Assembly: GCA_002347035.1 (NCBI GenBank)
Contig: DEAM01000018.1
Coordinates: forward strand, 1-41,376
Source of the DNA: Gemmatimonadales bacterium UBA2982
GTDB lineage: Bacteria; Gemmatimonadota; Gemmatimonadetes; Longimicrobiales; Gaopeijiaceae
Length of the DNA stretch: 41,376 nt
Reading direction: 5' to 3'
The notes under the pieces: generated by a model
Database searches by the model: none
Told to the model about the DNA's origin: nothing
What the model saw: the letters and a program-made list of their open reading frames with translations, nothing else
Made by a program: the position numbers and the translations under genes
Shown: positions 24,947 to 33,131 of the stretch, in pieces
Layout of the letters: each line of letters begins with the position of its first letter
Numbering within the stretch: position 1 is the stretch's first letter

Positions 24947-24966
24947 AAGTGAGGGTATAGCACGTT

Positions 24967-25485
24967 ATGAGCCTGCTAGGGCGCTTAGCCCTCTTATTCA
25001 TTGTCGTTCCTCTCATCGAGCTCATCCTGCTTGTAGAGTTGGGTCGACGCATTGGCCTGTTACCAACATTGGCACTGGTAATCGTCACGGGCATTACTGG
25101 TGCCACCATGGCCCGCCTGGAAGGGCTTAGGGTCTTTTTTCAGTTCCAGATCGAAATGGGATCAGGGCGGCTACCGGGTCAGGCGATGCTGGATGGTGTT
25201 TCTGTGCTGATCGGCGGGGCATTCTTGCTGACGCCGGGCATCTTTACGGACTTAGTGGGCTTTGCGCTCCTCTTTCCATTTTCCCGACGTTGGTTGCAAC
25301 GCTACGCAAAGGCGTGGATGAAAAAGAAAGTTACCGATGGCACGATCCACGTGGTCACGATGTCTCAGGGTGACATCCATGGCTGGCGAGGTGATGAGTA
25401 CCAGGACCCTGGACCGGGCACCAGCTCTGAGCTCGATCCCACCAAGGGTATTGTGATCGAGCCCGATAAGAAACAGGGCAAGTAG
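24967..25485 (+). CDS. fxsA: FxsA family membrane protein
   Basis: A 172-aa protein with the conserved FxsA core. Three or four hydrophobic segments (about residues 6-26, 31-49 and 79-104) and the LLPTLALVIVTGITGATMARLEGL and GAFLLTPGIFTDLVGFALLFP signatures are visible, with a positively charged patch afterwards. FxsA is a cytoplasmic-membrane protein; in E. coli its overproduction relieves F-plasmid exclusion of phage T7, but its normal role is unknown. The C-terminal tail is hydrophilic. The start is ATG 24967, 20 bases from the divergent ispH. Confidence 0.92.
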   Translation: MSLLGRLALLFIVVPLIELILLVELGRRIGLLPTLALVIVTGITGATMARLEGLRVFFQFQIEMGSGRLPGQAMLDGVSVLIGGAFLLTPGIFTDLVGFALLFPFSRRWLQRYAKAWMKKKVTDGTIHVVTMSQGDIHGWRGDEYQDPGPGTSSELDPTKGIVIEPDKKQGK

Positions 25486-25489
25486 AAAT

Positions 25490-25568
25490 TTGGCTTCTAG
25501 CCAAGTGATCTCTGAAAATCGCTTGGCTGCTTGGGCATTCTCCAAGTAGCTTTTGCATATGAGCCAAG
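25490..25568 (+). promoter_or_regulatory. Repeat-rich leader with competing hairpins before the M42 peptidase gene
   Basis: TTGGCT (25490-25495) can pair with AGCCAA (25499-25504). GCCAAGTGAT (25500-25509) can instead pair with ATCGCTTGGC (25518-25527), giving a 10-pair stem with one G-U. CTTGGCT (25522-25528) can pair with AGCCAAG (25562-25568), which directly follows the ATG at 25559. CTTGG (25530-25534) can pair with CCAAG (25542-25546). The first three folds exclude one another, and one would mask the translation start. Confidence 0.5.
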
Positions 25569-26626
25569 ACATAACATTTCTAAAGAACCTCCTCGACGCG
25601 GTAGGGCCGTCGGGCTTCGAGGTACAGGCCGCTCGTGTTTGGCGCGAAGAAGCTGAGAGGTTTGCTGAGGAAGTCCGGGTTGACGTTACTGGCAACTCTT
25701 TCGCGACTATCAACCAGGGAGGGTCTCCACGGGTGATGTTAGCGGGCCACATCGACGAAATTGGCCTACAAATCACCCACATTGACGATGAAGGCTACTT
25801 ATACATCGCTGAGATTGGAGGGTGGGACCCGCAGGTCATCGTTGGGCAACGGGTCACTATTCTCGGAAGCGATGGTGAGGTGGCGGGGGTTGTGGGAAAG
25901 AAGGCAATTCATCTAATCGAGATTGAGGAGCGGTCTAGGGCGTCCAAAACGAAAAGCCTCTGGATCGACGTTGGGGCTAAAGACAATAAAGAGGTTGCCG
26001 AACTGGGAATTCGGGTGGGTGATCCGATGGTGATCGATCAGGGGATGTTGTCCCTTGCAGGGGATCGCATAGCAAGTAGGGCCATAGATGATCGGATCGG
26101 CGCCTTTGTCGTGCTCGAGGCTATGCGTTTGCTGTCGGATAACCCGCCGGTTGCGGCTGCTACAGCTGTGGCGACTGTACAGGAAGAGATTGGCTATACG
26201 GGCGGCGGAGCTCGAACAAGCGCGTATTCACTTGTTCCCGACGTAGCAATAGTGGTTGACGTAACGTTCAGCACGGACGTGCCCGATATTGAGAAGAAGG
26301 AGCTGGGGGAGCATAAGCTAGGTGGTGGTCCGGTGCTAAGTCGTGGCTCGTCTTCATCAAACGAAGTCTTTAAGATGCTGTCTCAAGTTGCCGAAAAGGA
26401 AGGTATCCCCTACACGATACAGGCAGCGCCGAAGGCGACACGTACTGATGCTGATGGCATCTTTCTCACGAGGCATGGAGTGCCGACTGGCCTAGTGTCA
26501 GTTCCAAACCGTTACATGCACTCACCCAATGAAGTTGTGAGCCTTGAAGACGTAAATAACTCAGCTAGACTCATCGCCGCTTTCATCCGTGATCTCAACT
26601 CCGATACAGACTTCACGCCACGTTAG
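25559..26626 (+). CDS. M42-family metalloaminopeptidase
   Basis: A 355-aa peptidase of the M42 (PepA/endoglucanase-M, TET) family. The dinuclear metal and catalytic residues are in place: H64 (AGHIDEIG), D177 (SRAIDDRIG), E209/E210 (VQEEIGYTGG), D234 (VVDVTF) and the late histidine in RYMHSPNEVV. M42 enzymes form large cytoplasmic tetrahedral particles that clip short peptides. I use ATG 25559 rather than TTG 25553; no clear Shine-Dalgarno sequence precedes either, and the leader is highly structured. The GAF protein gene follows. Confidence 0.95.
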   Translation: MSQDITFLKNLLDAVGPSGFEVQAARVWREEAERFAEEVRVDVTGNSFATINQGGSPRVMLAGHIDEIGLQITHIDDEGYLYIAEIGGWDPQVIVGQRVTILGSDGEVAGVVGKKAIHLIEIEERSRASKTKSLWIDVGAKDNKEVAELGIRVGDPMVIDQGMLSLAGDRIASRAIDDRIGAFVVLEAMRLLSDNPPVAAATAVATVQEEIGYTGGGARTSAYSLVPDVAIVVDVTFSTDVPDIEKKELGEHKLGGGPVLSRGSSSSNEVFKMLSQVAEKEGIPYTIQAAPKATRTDADGIFLTRHGVPTGLVSVPNRYMHSPNEVVSLEDVNNSARLIAAFIRDLNSDTDFTPR

Positions 26627-26707
26627 CTTCTGGCGACACGTTGACGGTCGTTTGGGGTGCATCTACCCTTCGTGCCCCATGAACTTCAGAAAACGGAAGC
26701 GGCATAC

Positions 26708-27175
26708 ATGGTAGATGCAGGTACGGTCGTGAAGGAAATTCAGGAGATGCGTGATGGGGGATTCCTTGCTGACGCAATCTTGAGGAAGGCGGTCCGTTCC
26801 ATTTCGGTGGCTGATGACCGCTACGACTGGGTCGGTGTCTATTTGGTTGGGAAGGACGAGGAGTTGTGGTTGCACAACTACGTCGGTGAGCCCACCGAAC
26901 ATGCTAAGATCCCAATAGGGACAGGTGTTTGTGGGCGTGCGGTGGCAGAGAGGACTAACCTCAACATCGCGGATGTTAGCAAGGAGGAGAATTACCTTGC
27001 GTGCTCTCCAGATACACAGGCGGAACTAGTCATCCTGATCCGTGCCGGAGAGGAGATCTATGGGCAGATCGACATTGACTCCGATCAGTTGGCTGCCTTC
27101 AACGAGGAAGACGAGATCGCTCTCATCAGTATCGCAGACAAGCTCGCCGAGCAGCTCGCAGCCGAGCGCCGCTAA
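26708..27175 (+). CDS. GAF domain protein related to free methionine-R-sulfoxide reductase
   Basis: A 155-aa single GAF domain protein with start ATG 26708; an in-frame GTG at 26657 would add 17 residues of unlikely sequence. The WVGVYLV, IPIGTGVCGRAVAE, NIADVSKEENYLACS and YGQIDIDS segments align with the fRMsr (YebR/MsrC) family. Two of the three cysteines used in that enzyme are kept (C75 and C99). The first (in the CVRIPVG position) is replaced by H65. It may thus be a variant reductase or a ligand-binding GAF protein rather than a standard fRMsr. The MBL-fold gene follows within about 20 bases. Confidence 0.85.
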   Translation: MVDAGTVVKEIQEMRDGGFLADAILRKAVRSISVADDRYDWVGVYLVGKDEELWLHNYVGEPTEHAKIPIGTGVCGRAVAERTNLNIADVSKEENYLACSPDTQAELVILIRAGEEIYGQIDIDSDQLAAFNEEDEIALISIADKLAEQLAAERR

Positions 27176-27197
27176 AAGCAACGGTGCAGGAGGGCTC

Positions 27198-27947
27198 CTG
27201 AGCGGACAGCCCCGATACGTTACTGCTGGCAACCCAGGGCCGTTCACACTCGACGGCACACGCACCTATATGGTAGGGGTTAAGCAAGTCGCAGTCATTG
27301 ATCCTGGGCCGGATCTAGATGAGCATGTAGGTAGGCTGGTCTCAGAGTTGGCGGGAGCTGAAGGGGTTGCGGTTGTTTTGACTCACGGGCACGCGGACCA
27401 TGCGGCTGCAGCACGACGGTTAGCTGAGGGACTTGGAACCGAAGTTTGGGGCCCTTCTGGGATCTCGGTTGTAGACAACGAGCTCGAAGATGGCGAGGAA
27501 GTGCCTACAGACGAGGGGCATCTGGTGGCGCTTCACACTGCTGGGCACGCGCGTCACCACGTCTCCTTCCACTGGCCTGACTACCGGGCACTTTTTGCGG
27601 GGGATCTGCTGCTAGGAGAGGGTGATACAACTTGGGTGGGGGAGTACCCGGGCTGCGTCGCTGATTACCTGACATCGCTTAACCGACTTCGACGTCTTGA
27701 GCTTGAGGTAATATACCCTGCTCATGGTGATCCACTGACAGACCCTATGGAAGCAATAAACCGGTTTGAGGGTCACAGGCGTAATCGGATTGAGCAGATG
27801 GGAATGATGCTTGCCAGGCACCCCGGTGCCACGGTTGATCAGCTCCTCTCTATGATGCACGGTTATAAGCTCCCGGAGCTAGCACAACGAGCGGCTAAAA
27901 TGTCGCTAGTGGCGCTCAAGGAGCATGTGGAAGCAGAGAACAGATGA
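27198..27947 (+). CDS. Metallo-beta-lactamase-fold hydrolase (LACTB2-like)
   Basis: The conserved protein starts around NPGPFTLDGTRTYMVG, as in LACTB2/hydroxyacylglutathione-hydrolase-like proteins. Metal-binding motifs are complete: HGHADH, HTAGHARHH, FAGDLLLGEGDT and PAHGDP. A C-terminal helical domain with GHRRNRIEQM, often winged-helix-like in this family, follows. It likely hydrolyses a thioester or nucleic-acid substrate. The start is uncertain: between the GAF gene stop and the conserved region there is no ATG, GTG or TTG. The listed position is CTG 27198, just after GGAGG (27189-27193). The open frame also reaches ATG 27060 and GTG 27042 within the GAF gene. Confidence 0.88.
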   Translation: MSGQPRYVTAGNPGPFTLDGTRTYMVGVKQVAVIDPGPDLDEHVGRLVSELAGAEGVAVVLTHGHADHAAAARRLAEGLGTEVWGPSGISVVDNELEDGEEVPTDEGHLVALHTAGHARHHVSFHWPDYRALFAGDLLLGEGDTTWVGEYPGCVADYLTSLNRLRRLELEVIYPAHGDPLTDPMEAINRFEGHRRNRIEQMGMMLARHPGATVDQLLSMMHGYKLPELAQRAAKMSLVALKEHVEAENR

Positions 27948-27991
27948 ATAGAAGCATTGGATCCCGGTAAACTCATGGAGTATTCTCAGAT

Positions 27992-29404
27992 ATGACTGGT
28001 CCATTACCACGCGATATCGAGCGAGGACTCGCAGATATTGTTGGGCCCACTCATGTCATCACGGATCCGGATCGACTGGTGGTTTATGAGTCTGACGGGT
28101 TGACGTCGTACCGGGTTCGCCCACGTGCTGTAGTACTTCCGGGCTCGACTAAGGAAGTCGTCGAGGCCGTGCGCTTGTTGCACAGCTCGGACATTGAGAT
28201 TGTGCCTCGAGGAGCAGGCACAGGCTTGTCTGGTGGAGCCTTACCCACGCCTGACGGAGTCGTGCTGGGCACCGCACGCATGAGCCAGATACTCGAAATC
28301 GATCCCGAAAACCGGTTGGCGCGCGTTCAGCCTGGCGTTGTCAACGGACATTTGACAGTCGCAGCCAGTCGGTACGGCCTTTACTACGCACCTGATCCAT
28401 CCTCACAAAGCACGTGTACGTTGGGTGGGAACATCGCTGAGAACTCAGGTGGTCCACACTGTCTCAAATACGGCGTCACTACACGCTACGTCACTGGACT
28501 GAAAGTAGTGCTGGCGGGTGGTGACCTGGTCGAACTTGGGGGTGCCGGACGAGCCACTGAATATGACCTTGACTTAGTAGGGCTCTTCGTCGGATCGGAG
28601 GGTTGCTTCGGGATTGCAACAGAAATCGAAGTCCGATTACTACCAGTAGCTGAGGGCGTGAGGACATTATTAGGGATCTTTGATACGATGGAAGCAGCTG
28701 GGCATGCAGTAACCGCAATCATTGGATCGGGCCTAATGCCAGCTGCGGTCGAGATCATAGATGCAGCAACCATCCAGGCCGTTGAAGCCAGTGTTTACGC
28801 GGGTGGCTACCCGATCGATGCCGGTGCCGCGTTGGTGATTGAGTTCGATGGCACTGAAGCCGGGCTCGATGCCGAGGCTGATCAAGCTGAGGCATGCTGT
28901 CATAAAGCTGGGGCGCGGGAGGTCAGAAGGGCGACAGAGTTGAGTGAGAGGGCTGCACTCTGGAATGGTCGTAAGAAGGCCTTCGGTGCAATGGGACGCA
29001 TTGCGCCGGATCTCTTGGTGCAGGACGCAACTGTTCCGAGAACCCGGCTGCCGGAGGTGCTTGCCGGAATCACTGAAATCGGTGAGCGCTACGACCTTAG
29101 GGTTGCAAATGTCTTCCACGCTGGTGACGGGAATCTCCACCCGAACATTCTCTTCGACAGGAATGATCGCGAAGAGCTCATGCGTGTTGAGGAGGCTTCC
29201 AAGATGATTATGGCTTTGTGCGTTGAGGTTGGAGGGACGATCACTGGTGAGCACGGCGTGGGTGTGGATAAGCGAGACTACATGTCACTAGTGAACGGCG
29301 AAAATGAGGTGGCAGCTATGGCAGGCGTAAAGCGCGTGTTTGACCCTCAAGCCTTGTTCAACCCCGGCAAGGTCTTGCCCGAGATGAAGGCAGAGCATTC
29401 GTGA
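27992..29404 (+). CDS. glcD: Glycolate oxidase subunit GlcD (FAD-linked 2-hydroxyacid dehydrogenase)
   Basis: A 470-aa VAO/PCMH-type flavoprotein. The FAD-pyrophosphate motif is PRGAGTGLSGGA, followed by PSSQSTCTLGGNIAENSGG and a C-terminal FAD-oxidase domain. HAGDGNLHPNI and GGTITGEHGVGVDKRDY hold active-site residues. With GlcE and GlcF it oxidises glycolate or another (D)-2-hydroxyacid such as D-lactate and passes electrons to the respiratory chain. ATG 27992 opens a strongly overlapping operon: its TGA overlaps the glcE GTG as GTGA. Confidence 0.95.
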   Translation: MTGPLPRDIERGLADIVGPTHVITDPDRLVVYESDGLTSYRVRPRAVVLPGSTKEVVEAVRLLHSSDIEIVPRGAGTGLSGGALPTPDGVVLGTARMSQILEIDPENRLARVQPGVVNGHLTVAASRYGLYYAPDPSSQSTCTLGGNIAENSGGPHCLKYGVTTRYVTGLKVVLAGGDLVELGGAGRATEYDLDLVGLFVGSEGCFGIATEIEVRLLPVAEGVRTLLGIFDTMEAAGHAVTAIIGSGLMPAAVEIIDAATIQAVEASVYAGGYPIDAGAALVIEFDGTEAGLDAEADQAEACCHKAGAREVRRATELSERAALWNGRKKAFGAMGRIAPDLLVQDATVPRTRLPEVLAGITEIGERYDLRVANVFHAGDGNLHPNILFDRNDREELMRVEEASKMIMALCVEVGGTITGEHGVGVDKRDYMSLVNGENEVAAMAGVKRVFDPQALFNPGKVLPEMKAEHS

Positions 29405-30621
29405 GTGTCGCGACTGCATTGACGGACGTTTTGCCGTCGACTGCTATTTCTGGCGAGAGGGTGGTCGGCCCTTGGCAAAGGGTCGGTATAGAGCCTGAAG
29501 CTGTCGTGCACCCAGAGTCTATTGAAGAGGTGTCGGCCGCACTCCGCTGGGCGGGTGAAAGTGGCGTAAGGATTATTGTAGTAGGGTCAGGGCGGCACCT
29601 TCCTGCACTTTGGCAAGAGGGGCGTTTTGTCGTGCTCTCCACTGCTCGGCTTAATGGTATTGAGATCTATGAGCCAGCTGATCTTACTCTGACGGCGAGG
29701 TCTGGAACGAGTCTGGCAGACATTGATGCAGAACTGCGCAGCCACAGTCAGTGGCTTCCGTTTGATCCCCCCAGGCTATTAGACCGCACGCTCGGGGGGT
29801 TCGTTGCTACGGGCCAGTCAGGACCGCTCTGGATGGGCTACGGAGAACTTCGCAATCATGTTTTAGGCATGACGATTGTCTCTGGTGATGGACGCCTCCT
29901 GAAACTCGGAGGTCGGGTTATGAAGAATGTCGCAGGCTTCGATCTCCTCAAGCCGATTGTTGGGAGTCACGGCAGGTTCGGTGTCGTCACCTCTGTCAGT
30001 ATTCGGGCCTTTCCGGTACCAGCGGTTGAAAGGGTTCTGGTACTAAGGGCGGATTCAGTATCAGAGCTTTGGAAGCCAGCCAGGTCCATTCGTATGGCAC
30101 CGGTGATGCCAGTTTCTTCAGTACTCATTACCCCCGCCAAGCTCCTGGACGCACCCGCTGCTCTAATTGTTCGATTACACGGTGCTAAACCCACCGTTGA
30201 GGCGGATCAGCGCACTCTTGAACACTACGCTGGAGTATCATTTGATCTGGCGACGAGTCATGGCCTTCTAGAGTCGATTCAGAATCATGCGGCAGAAGGT
30301 AAGACAAGGCTGATTGCTTCCGCGCTGCCCACTCAGATACCTGAGGTTGTCTCTGCTTTGGGGCAGATTAGCCACGCTGGGATTGCAGTCGACACATACG
30401 CAGGCAGAGCTCGATTCAGCGCGGGGGATGTTAGCTTGGAGGAGCTGTATGCGCTGCGTAAGACAGTCGAAGCTTTAGGGGGATCACTGACGGTATGGGC
30501 AGCGGAAGGGGCTCATGAAACCGTGTTGTCAACTCGCAAGTCAGATGTGGTTGAAGCGCTCGGGTCACGCTTAGAACGTGTCTTTGATCCGAAGGGAGTC
30601 ATGTGGCGACAACGCTTGTAA
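29401..30621 (+). CDS. glcE: Glycolate oxidase subunit GlcE (FAD-binding)
   Basis: A 406-aa FAD-binding subunit. The N-terminal FAD_binding_4 domain carries PESIEEVSAALRWAGESGVRIIVVGSGRH. LDRTLGGFVATGQSGP and GGRVMKNVAGFDLLKPIVGSHG, a strong GlcE marker, follow. It lacks the full C-terminal oxidase domain of GlcD and is thought to be the second flavin-type subunit of the GlcDEF enzyme. GTG 29401 overlaps the glcD stop by 4 bases; its end overlaps the glcF start by 19 bases. Confidence 0.94.
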   Translation: MSVATALTDVLPSTAISGERVVGPWQRVGIEPEAVVHPESIEEVSAALRWAGESGVRIIVVGSGRHLPALWQEGRFVVLSTARLNGIEIYEPADLTLTARSGTSLADIDAELRSHSQWLPFDPPRLLDRTLGGFVATGQSGPLWMGYGELRNHVLGMTIVSGDGRLLKLGGRVMKNVAGFDLLKPIVGSHGRFGVVTSVSIRAFPVPAVERVLVLRADSVSELWKPARSIRMAPVMPVSSVLITPAKLLDAPAALIVRLHGAKPTVEADQRTLEHYAGVSFDLATSHGLLESIQNHAAEGKTRLIASALPTQIPEVVSALGQISHAGIAVDTYAGRARFSAGDVSLEELYALRKTVEALGGSLTVWAAEGAHETVLSTRKSDVVEALGSRLERVFDPKGVMWRQRL

Positions 30622-31952
30622 CGGGAGAGGTTAGCGGACTCGAGGTCGCATTCGAGGAACAGCGCGAACGGCTCTTGCCTTGCGTCCATTGCGGTTTTTG
30701 TTTGCCTGCATGTCCGACCTATACGCGCCTTGGCGACGAGGCTGACTCTCCTAGAGGTCGACTTCACCTAATGAAGGCGGTGGTGGAGGGTCGGCTCGAT
30801 CCTGGATCGGAGGCCTTCCGAACGCACATTGATCGCTGCCTGGGTTGCCGCGCTTGCGAGCCAGTATGTCCCTCGGGAGTAGAGTATGGGACGCTACTCG
30901 AGCTAGCCCGGCATACTGCCGCTCAGCACGTTCCGCAGGATTTTCTCACACGTACGCTTTTATTCGTTATTCATTCTCCAACCCTTCGCCGAGGCGCATT
31001 CTTTCTCGCTCGCATATTACGTCACAGTGGCATTGCTGAGTTGGGCACCAAGATCCTGCCGAGCATCGGATTCTTAAGGAACATGCGGTTCGGTATGGCG
31101 ATGTTGGCTTCTAGTATTCCGTGGCACCCGCAGGTTCAGACAACTGCTTCGGCACCTGAAGCAGGGAGGGGTGGTCAAACAAAACACAGCACAAAAAGAA
31201 TCGGGATACTCATGGGTTGCGTGCAGGAAGGGCTGTACTCACGCATCAATAAAGCTACGGCAAGGACACTCGAAGCCAACGGATATGAGATTGTTGCTGT
31301 GGCTGCCCAGGACTGTTGTGGGGCCCTGCATGCTCACGGTGGAGACCTCGAGGCAGCTCGTGGGTTAGCCCGTCGAAATGTTGATGCTTTCAGTAATGCC
31401 CAAGTCGACTACGTTGCAGTAAACGCGGCCGGGTGTGGTGCAGCGATGAAGGATTACACTACGCTGCTCAGTAGGGACCCGGATTATGCTGAGGCGGCGG
31501 TGAAGTTTAGCGAGCGCGTCCGAGATGTGACTGAGCTTTTGTCAGAGGTTGGACCTCGCTCCGGGGCCCCAGTAGCGTGCACAGTCGCATACGATCATCC
31601 ATGTCACCTTCTGCATGCACAGCAGGTGGAGTCAGGGCCCCTTAGGGTGCTTGAGGCAGTGCCTGGAGTGGACGTACGTATAGTTGAAGGGGCTGAAGAG
31701 TGCTGCGGAGGTGCGGGTATTTACGGTATTACGCATCCGGATCTTGGGGGTCGGATTGGTAGCGATAAGGTCGATGCAGTTTGTCGAACGAGTGCTGATG
31801 CCGTAGCGACTGCAAACCCCGGATGTATGATGCAAATTGGGGCCGGCCTGCGACTGCGGGGAGCCAGGGAAGGAGTTCTGCACCCCGTAGAGTTATTAGA
31901 TATCAGTTATCGCCGAGCTGGCTACTATGAAGGAGCAGTCGGTCGACTTTGA
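30603..31952 (+). CDS. glcF: Glycolate oxidase iron-sulfur subunit GlcF
   Basis: A 449-aa protein with two N-terminal 4Fe-4S motifs (C27/C30/C33/C37 in CVHCGFCLPACP, and C79/C82/C85/C89 in CLGCRACEPVCP) and two CCG domains (DCCGALHAHGG and ECCGGAGIYG). It carries electrons from the flavin subunits towards quinone. GTG 30603 lies inside the end of glcE, and the stop overlaps the TTG start of the M20 peptidase gene. Its length is slightly above the E. coli protein. Confidence 0.95.
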   Translation: MATTLVTGEVSGLEVAFEEQRERLLPCVHCGFCLPACPTYTRLGDEADSPRGRLHLMKAVVEGRLDPGSEAFRTHIDRCLGCRACEPVCPSGVEYGTLLELARHTAAQHVPQDFLTRTLLFVIHSPTLRRGAFFLARILRHSGIAELGTKILPSIGFLRNMRFGMAMLASSIPWHPQVQTTASAPEAGRGGQTKHSTKRIGILMGCVQEGLYSRINKATARTLEANGYEIVAVAAQDCCGALHAHGGDLEAARGLARRNVDAFSNAQVDYVAVNAAGCGAAMKDYTTLLSRDPDYAEAAVKFSERVRDVTELLSEVGPRSGAPVACTVAYDHPCHLLHAQQVESGPLRVLEAVPGVDVRIVEGAEECCGGAGIYGITHPDLGGRIGSDKVDAVCRTSADAVATANPGCMMQIGAGLRLRGAREGVLHPVELLDISYRRAGYYEGAVGRL

Positions 31953-33127
31953 TTGCGAGTTGCGAACGAGCGGAGGCAGTCCTTGACTTCCTTCGTGGTC
32001 GTCGTGAACACATGGTGGATCTTCTGGTCGCGATTGCGTCATTAGAATCGCCAACAGACAAGCCCGAAACTCAATACCCGGTCCAGGCATACCTGACAGA
32101 AGCTCTTGAGGAACGCGGCTTTCTTGTTCGGAGAATTTCAGGAAGACAAACCGGCGGCCATCTATATGCCCGGCCACGGGAGAGAAAAAAGGGCCGTCCA
32201 GGTCAGCTTCTGGTAGGGCATTCTGACACGGTATGGCCTGTTGGCACACTTCAAAGCATGCCTATCCTGGTTGATGATTATCGTATCTGTGGACCAGGTA
32301 CGTTTGATATGAAGGCGGGTCTGGTTCAAGGTATTTTTGCCCTTGAGGCACTGAACGCGCTCAAGCTTGAGCCTCCTGCCACCCCCGTTTGGATCATCAA
32401 TTCTGACGAAGAGATTGGTAGCCCAGAGTCGCAGCGTTGGGTCCGTATGATCTCGCGACACGTAGAGCGCGCCTTTGTCTTAGAGCCAGCTTTCGGACTT
32501 GAAGGCAGGCTTAAGACAGCGAGAAAGGGCTTCGCGAGATTTAAGGTGAACGTAAAAGGTATTGCCGCTCACTCAGGACTTGATCCGACAGCGGGTGCTT
32601 CAGCTATTGAGGAGCTGTCTCAGGTCATCCTTCAGATCCATGCCCTAACGGATCAGCGTCTGGGTACTACGGCCAACGTGGGCACTATCAAGGGAGGTAC
32701 ACGGTCTAACGTGGTTGCAGCCAGTGCTTCATGTGAGGTCGACGTCCGCGCCTGTACAAGTAATGATTTGGAGAGATTGTCAGAAGTAATTTTTGATCTT
32801 AAGCCACGAACTGAGGGGACTAAGATTGAGATTGACCATTTGGTCACGGTTCCTCCCGTAGAAAACAAAGGCCGTAATCGAGTCCTCTGGGAAGAGGCCT
32901 TGGTAGTTGGCCAGCGCTTGGGGATCGAGCTTAAGGAGGTCACGTCTGGCGGTGGTTCCGATGGAAACACGACGAGTCAATTCACCGCTACCCTAGATGG
33001 CCTAGGAGCAATTGGGGATGGGGCGCATGCGCCGCACGAGGGTATCGTAATTGAGAGTATGGTTGAGCGTGCGGCACTATTAGCAGAGCTGTTGATGGCA
33101 CCGATAGCTTCATCTCGTAAACAATGA
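31949..33127 (+). CDS. M20-family metallopeptidase/deacylase (carboxypeptidase G2-like)
   Basis: A 392-aa M20 enzyme with all metal and catalytic residues: H91 and D93 in VGHSDTVW, D120 in GPGTFDMKAG, and E154/E155 in NSDEEIGS. A LEPAFG segment and a late GDGAHAPHEGI histidine follow. The dimerisation domain (about 195-300) is present. There is no signal peptide, so it acts in the cytoplasm. M20 enzymes of this group remove C-terminal glutamate or N-acyl groups from amino acids. It starts at TTG 31949, overlapping the glcF stop, and is 4 bases from the NSAR/OSBS gene. That pairing suggests it is an N-succinyl (or N-acyl) L-amino-acid hydrolase. Confidence 0.9.
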   Translation: MIASCERAEAVLDFLRGRREHMVDLLVAIASLESPTDKPETQYPVQAYLTEALEERGFLVRRISGRQTGGHLYARPRERKKGRPGQLLVGHSDTVWPVGTLQSMPILVDDYRICGPGTFDMKAGLVQGIFALEALNALKLEPPATPVWIINSDEEIGSPESQRWVRMISRHVERAFVLEPAFGLEGRLKTARKGFARFKVNVKGIAAHSGLDPTAGASAIEELSQVILQIHALTDQRLGTTANVGTIKGGTRSNVVAASASCEVDVRACTSNDLERLSEVIFDLKPRTEGTKIEIDHLVTVPPVENKGRNRVLWEEALVVGQRLGIELKEVTSGGGSDGNTTSQFTATLDGLGAIGDGAHAPHEGIVIESMVERAALLAELLMAPIASSRKQ

Positions 33128-33131
33128 TCCA

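Noticed and set aside
25252..25782. 176-aa antisense open frame across fxsA and the M42 gene
   Set aside because: It overlaps two well-supported genes on the opposite strand and has no recognisable motif.
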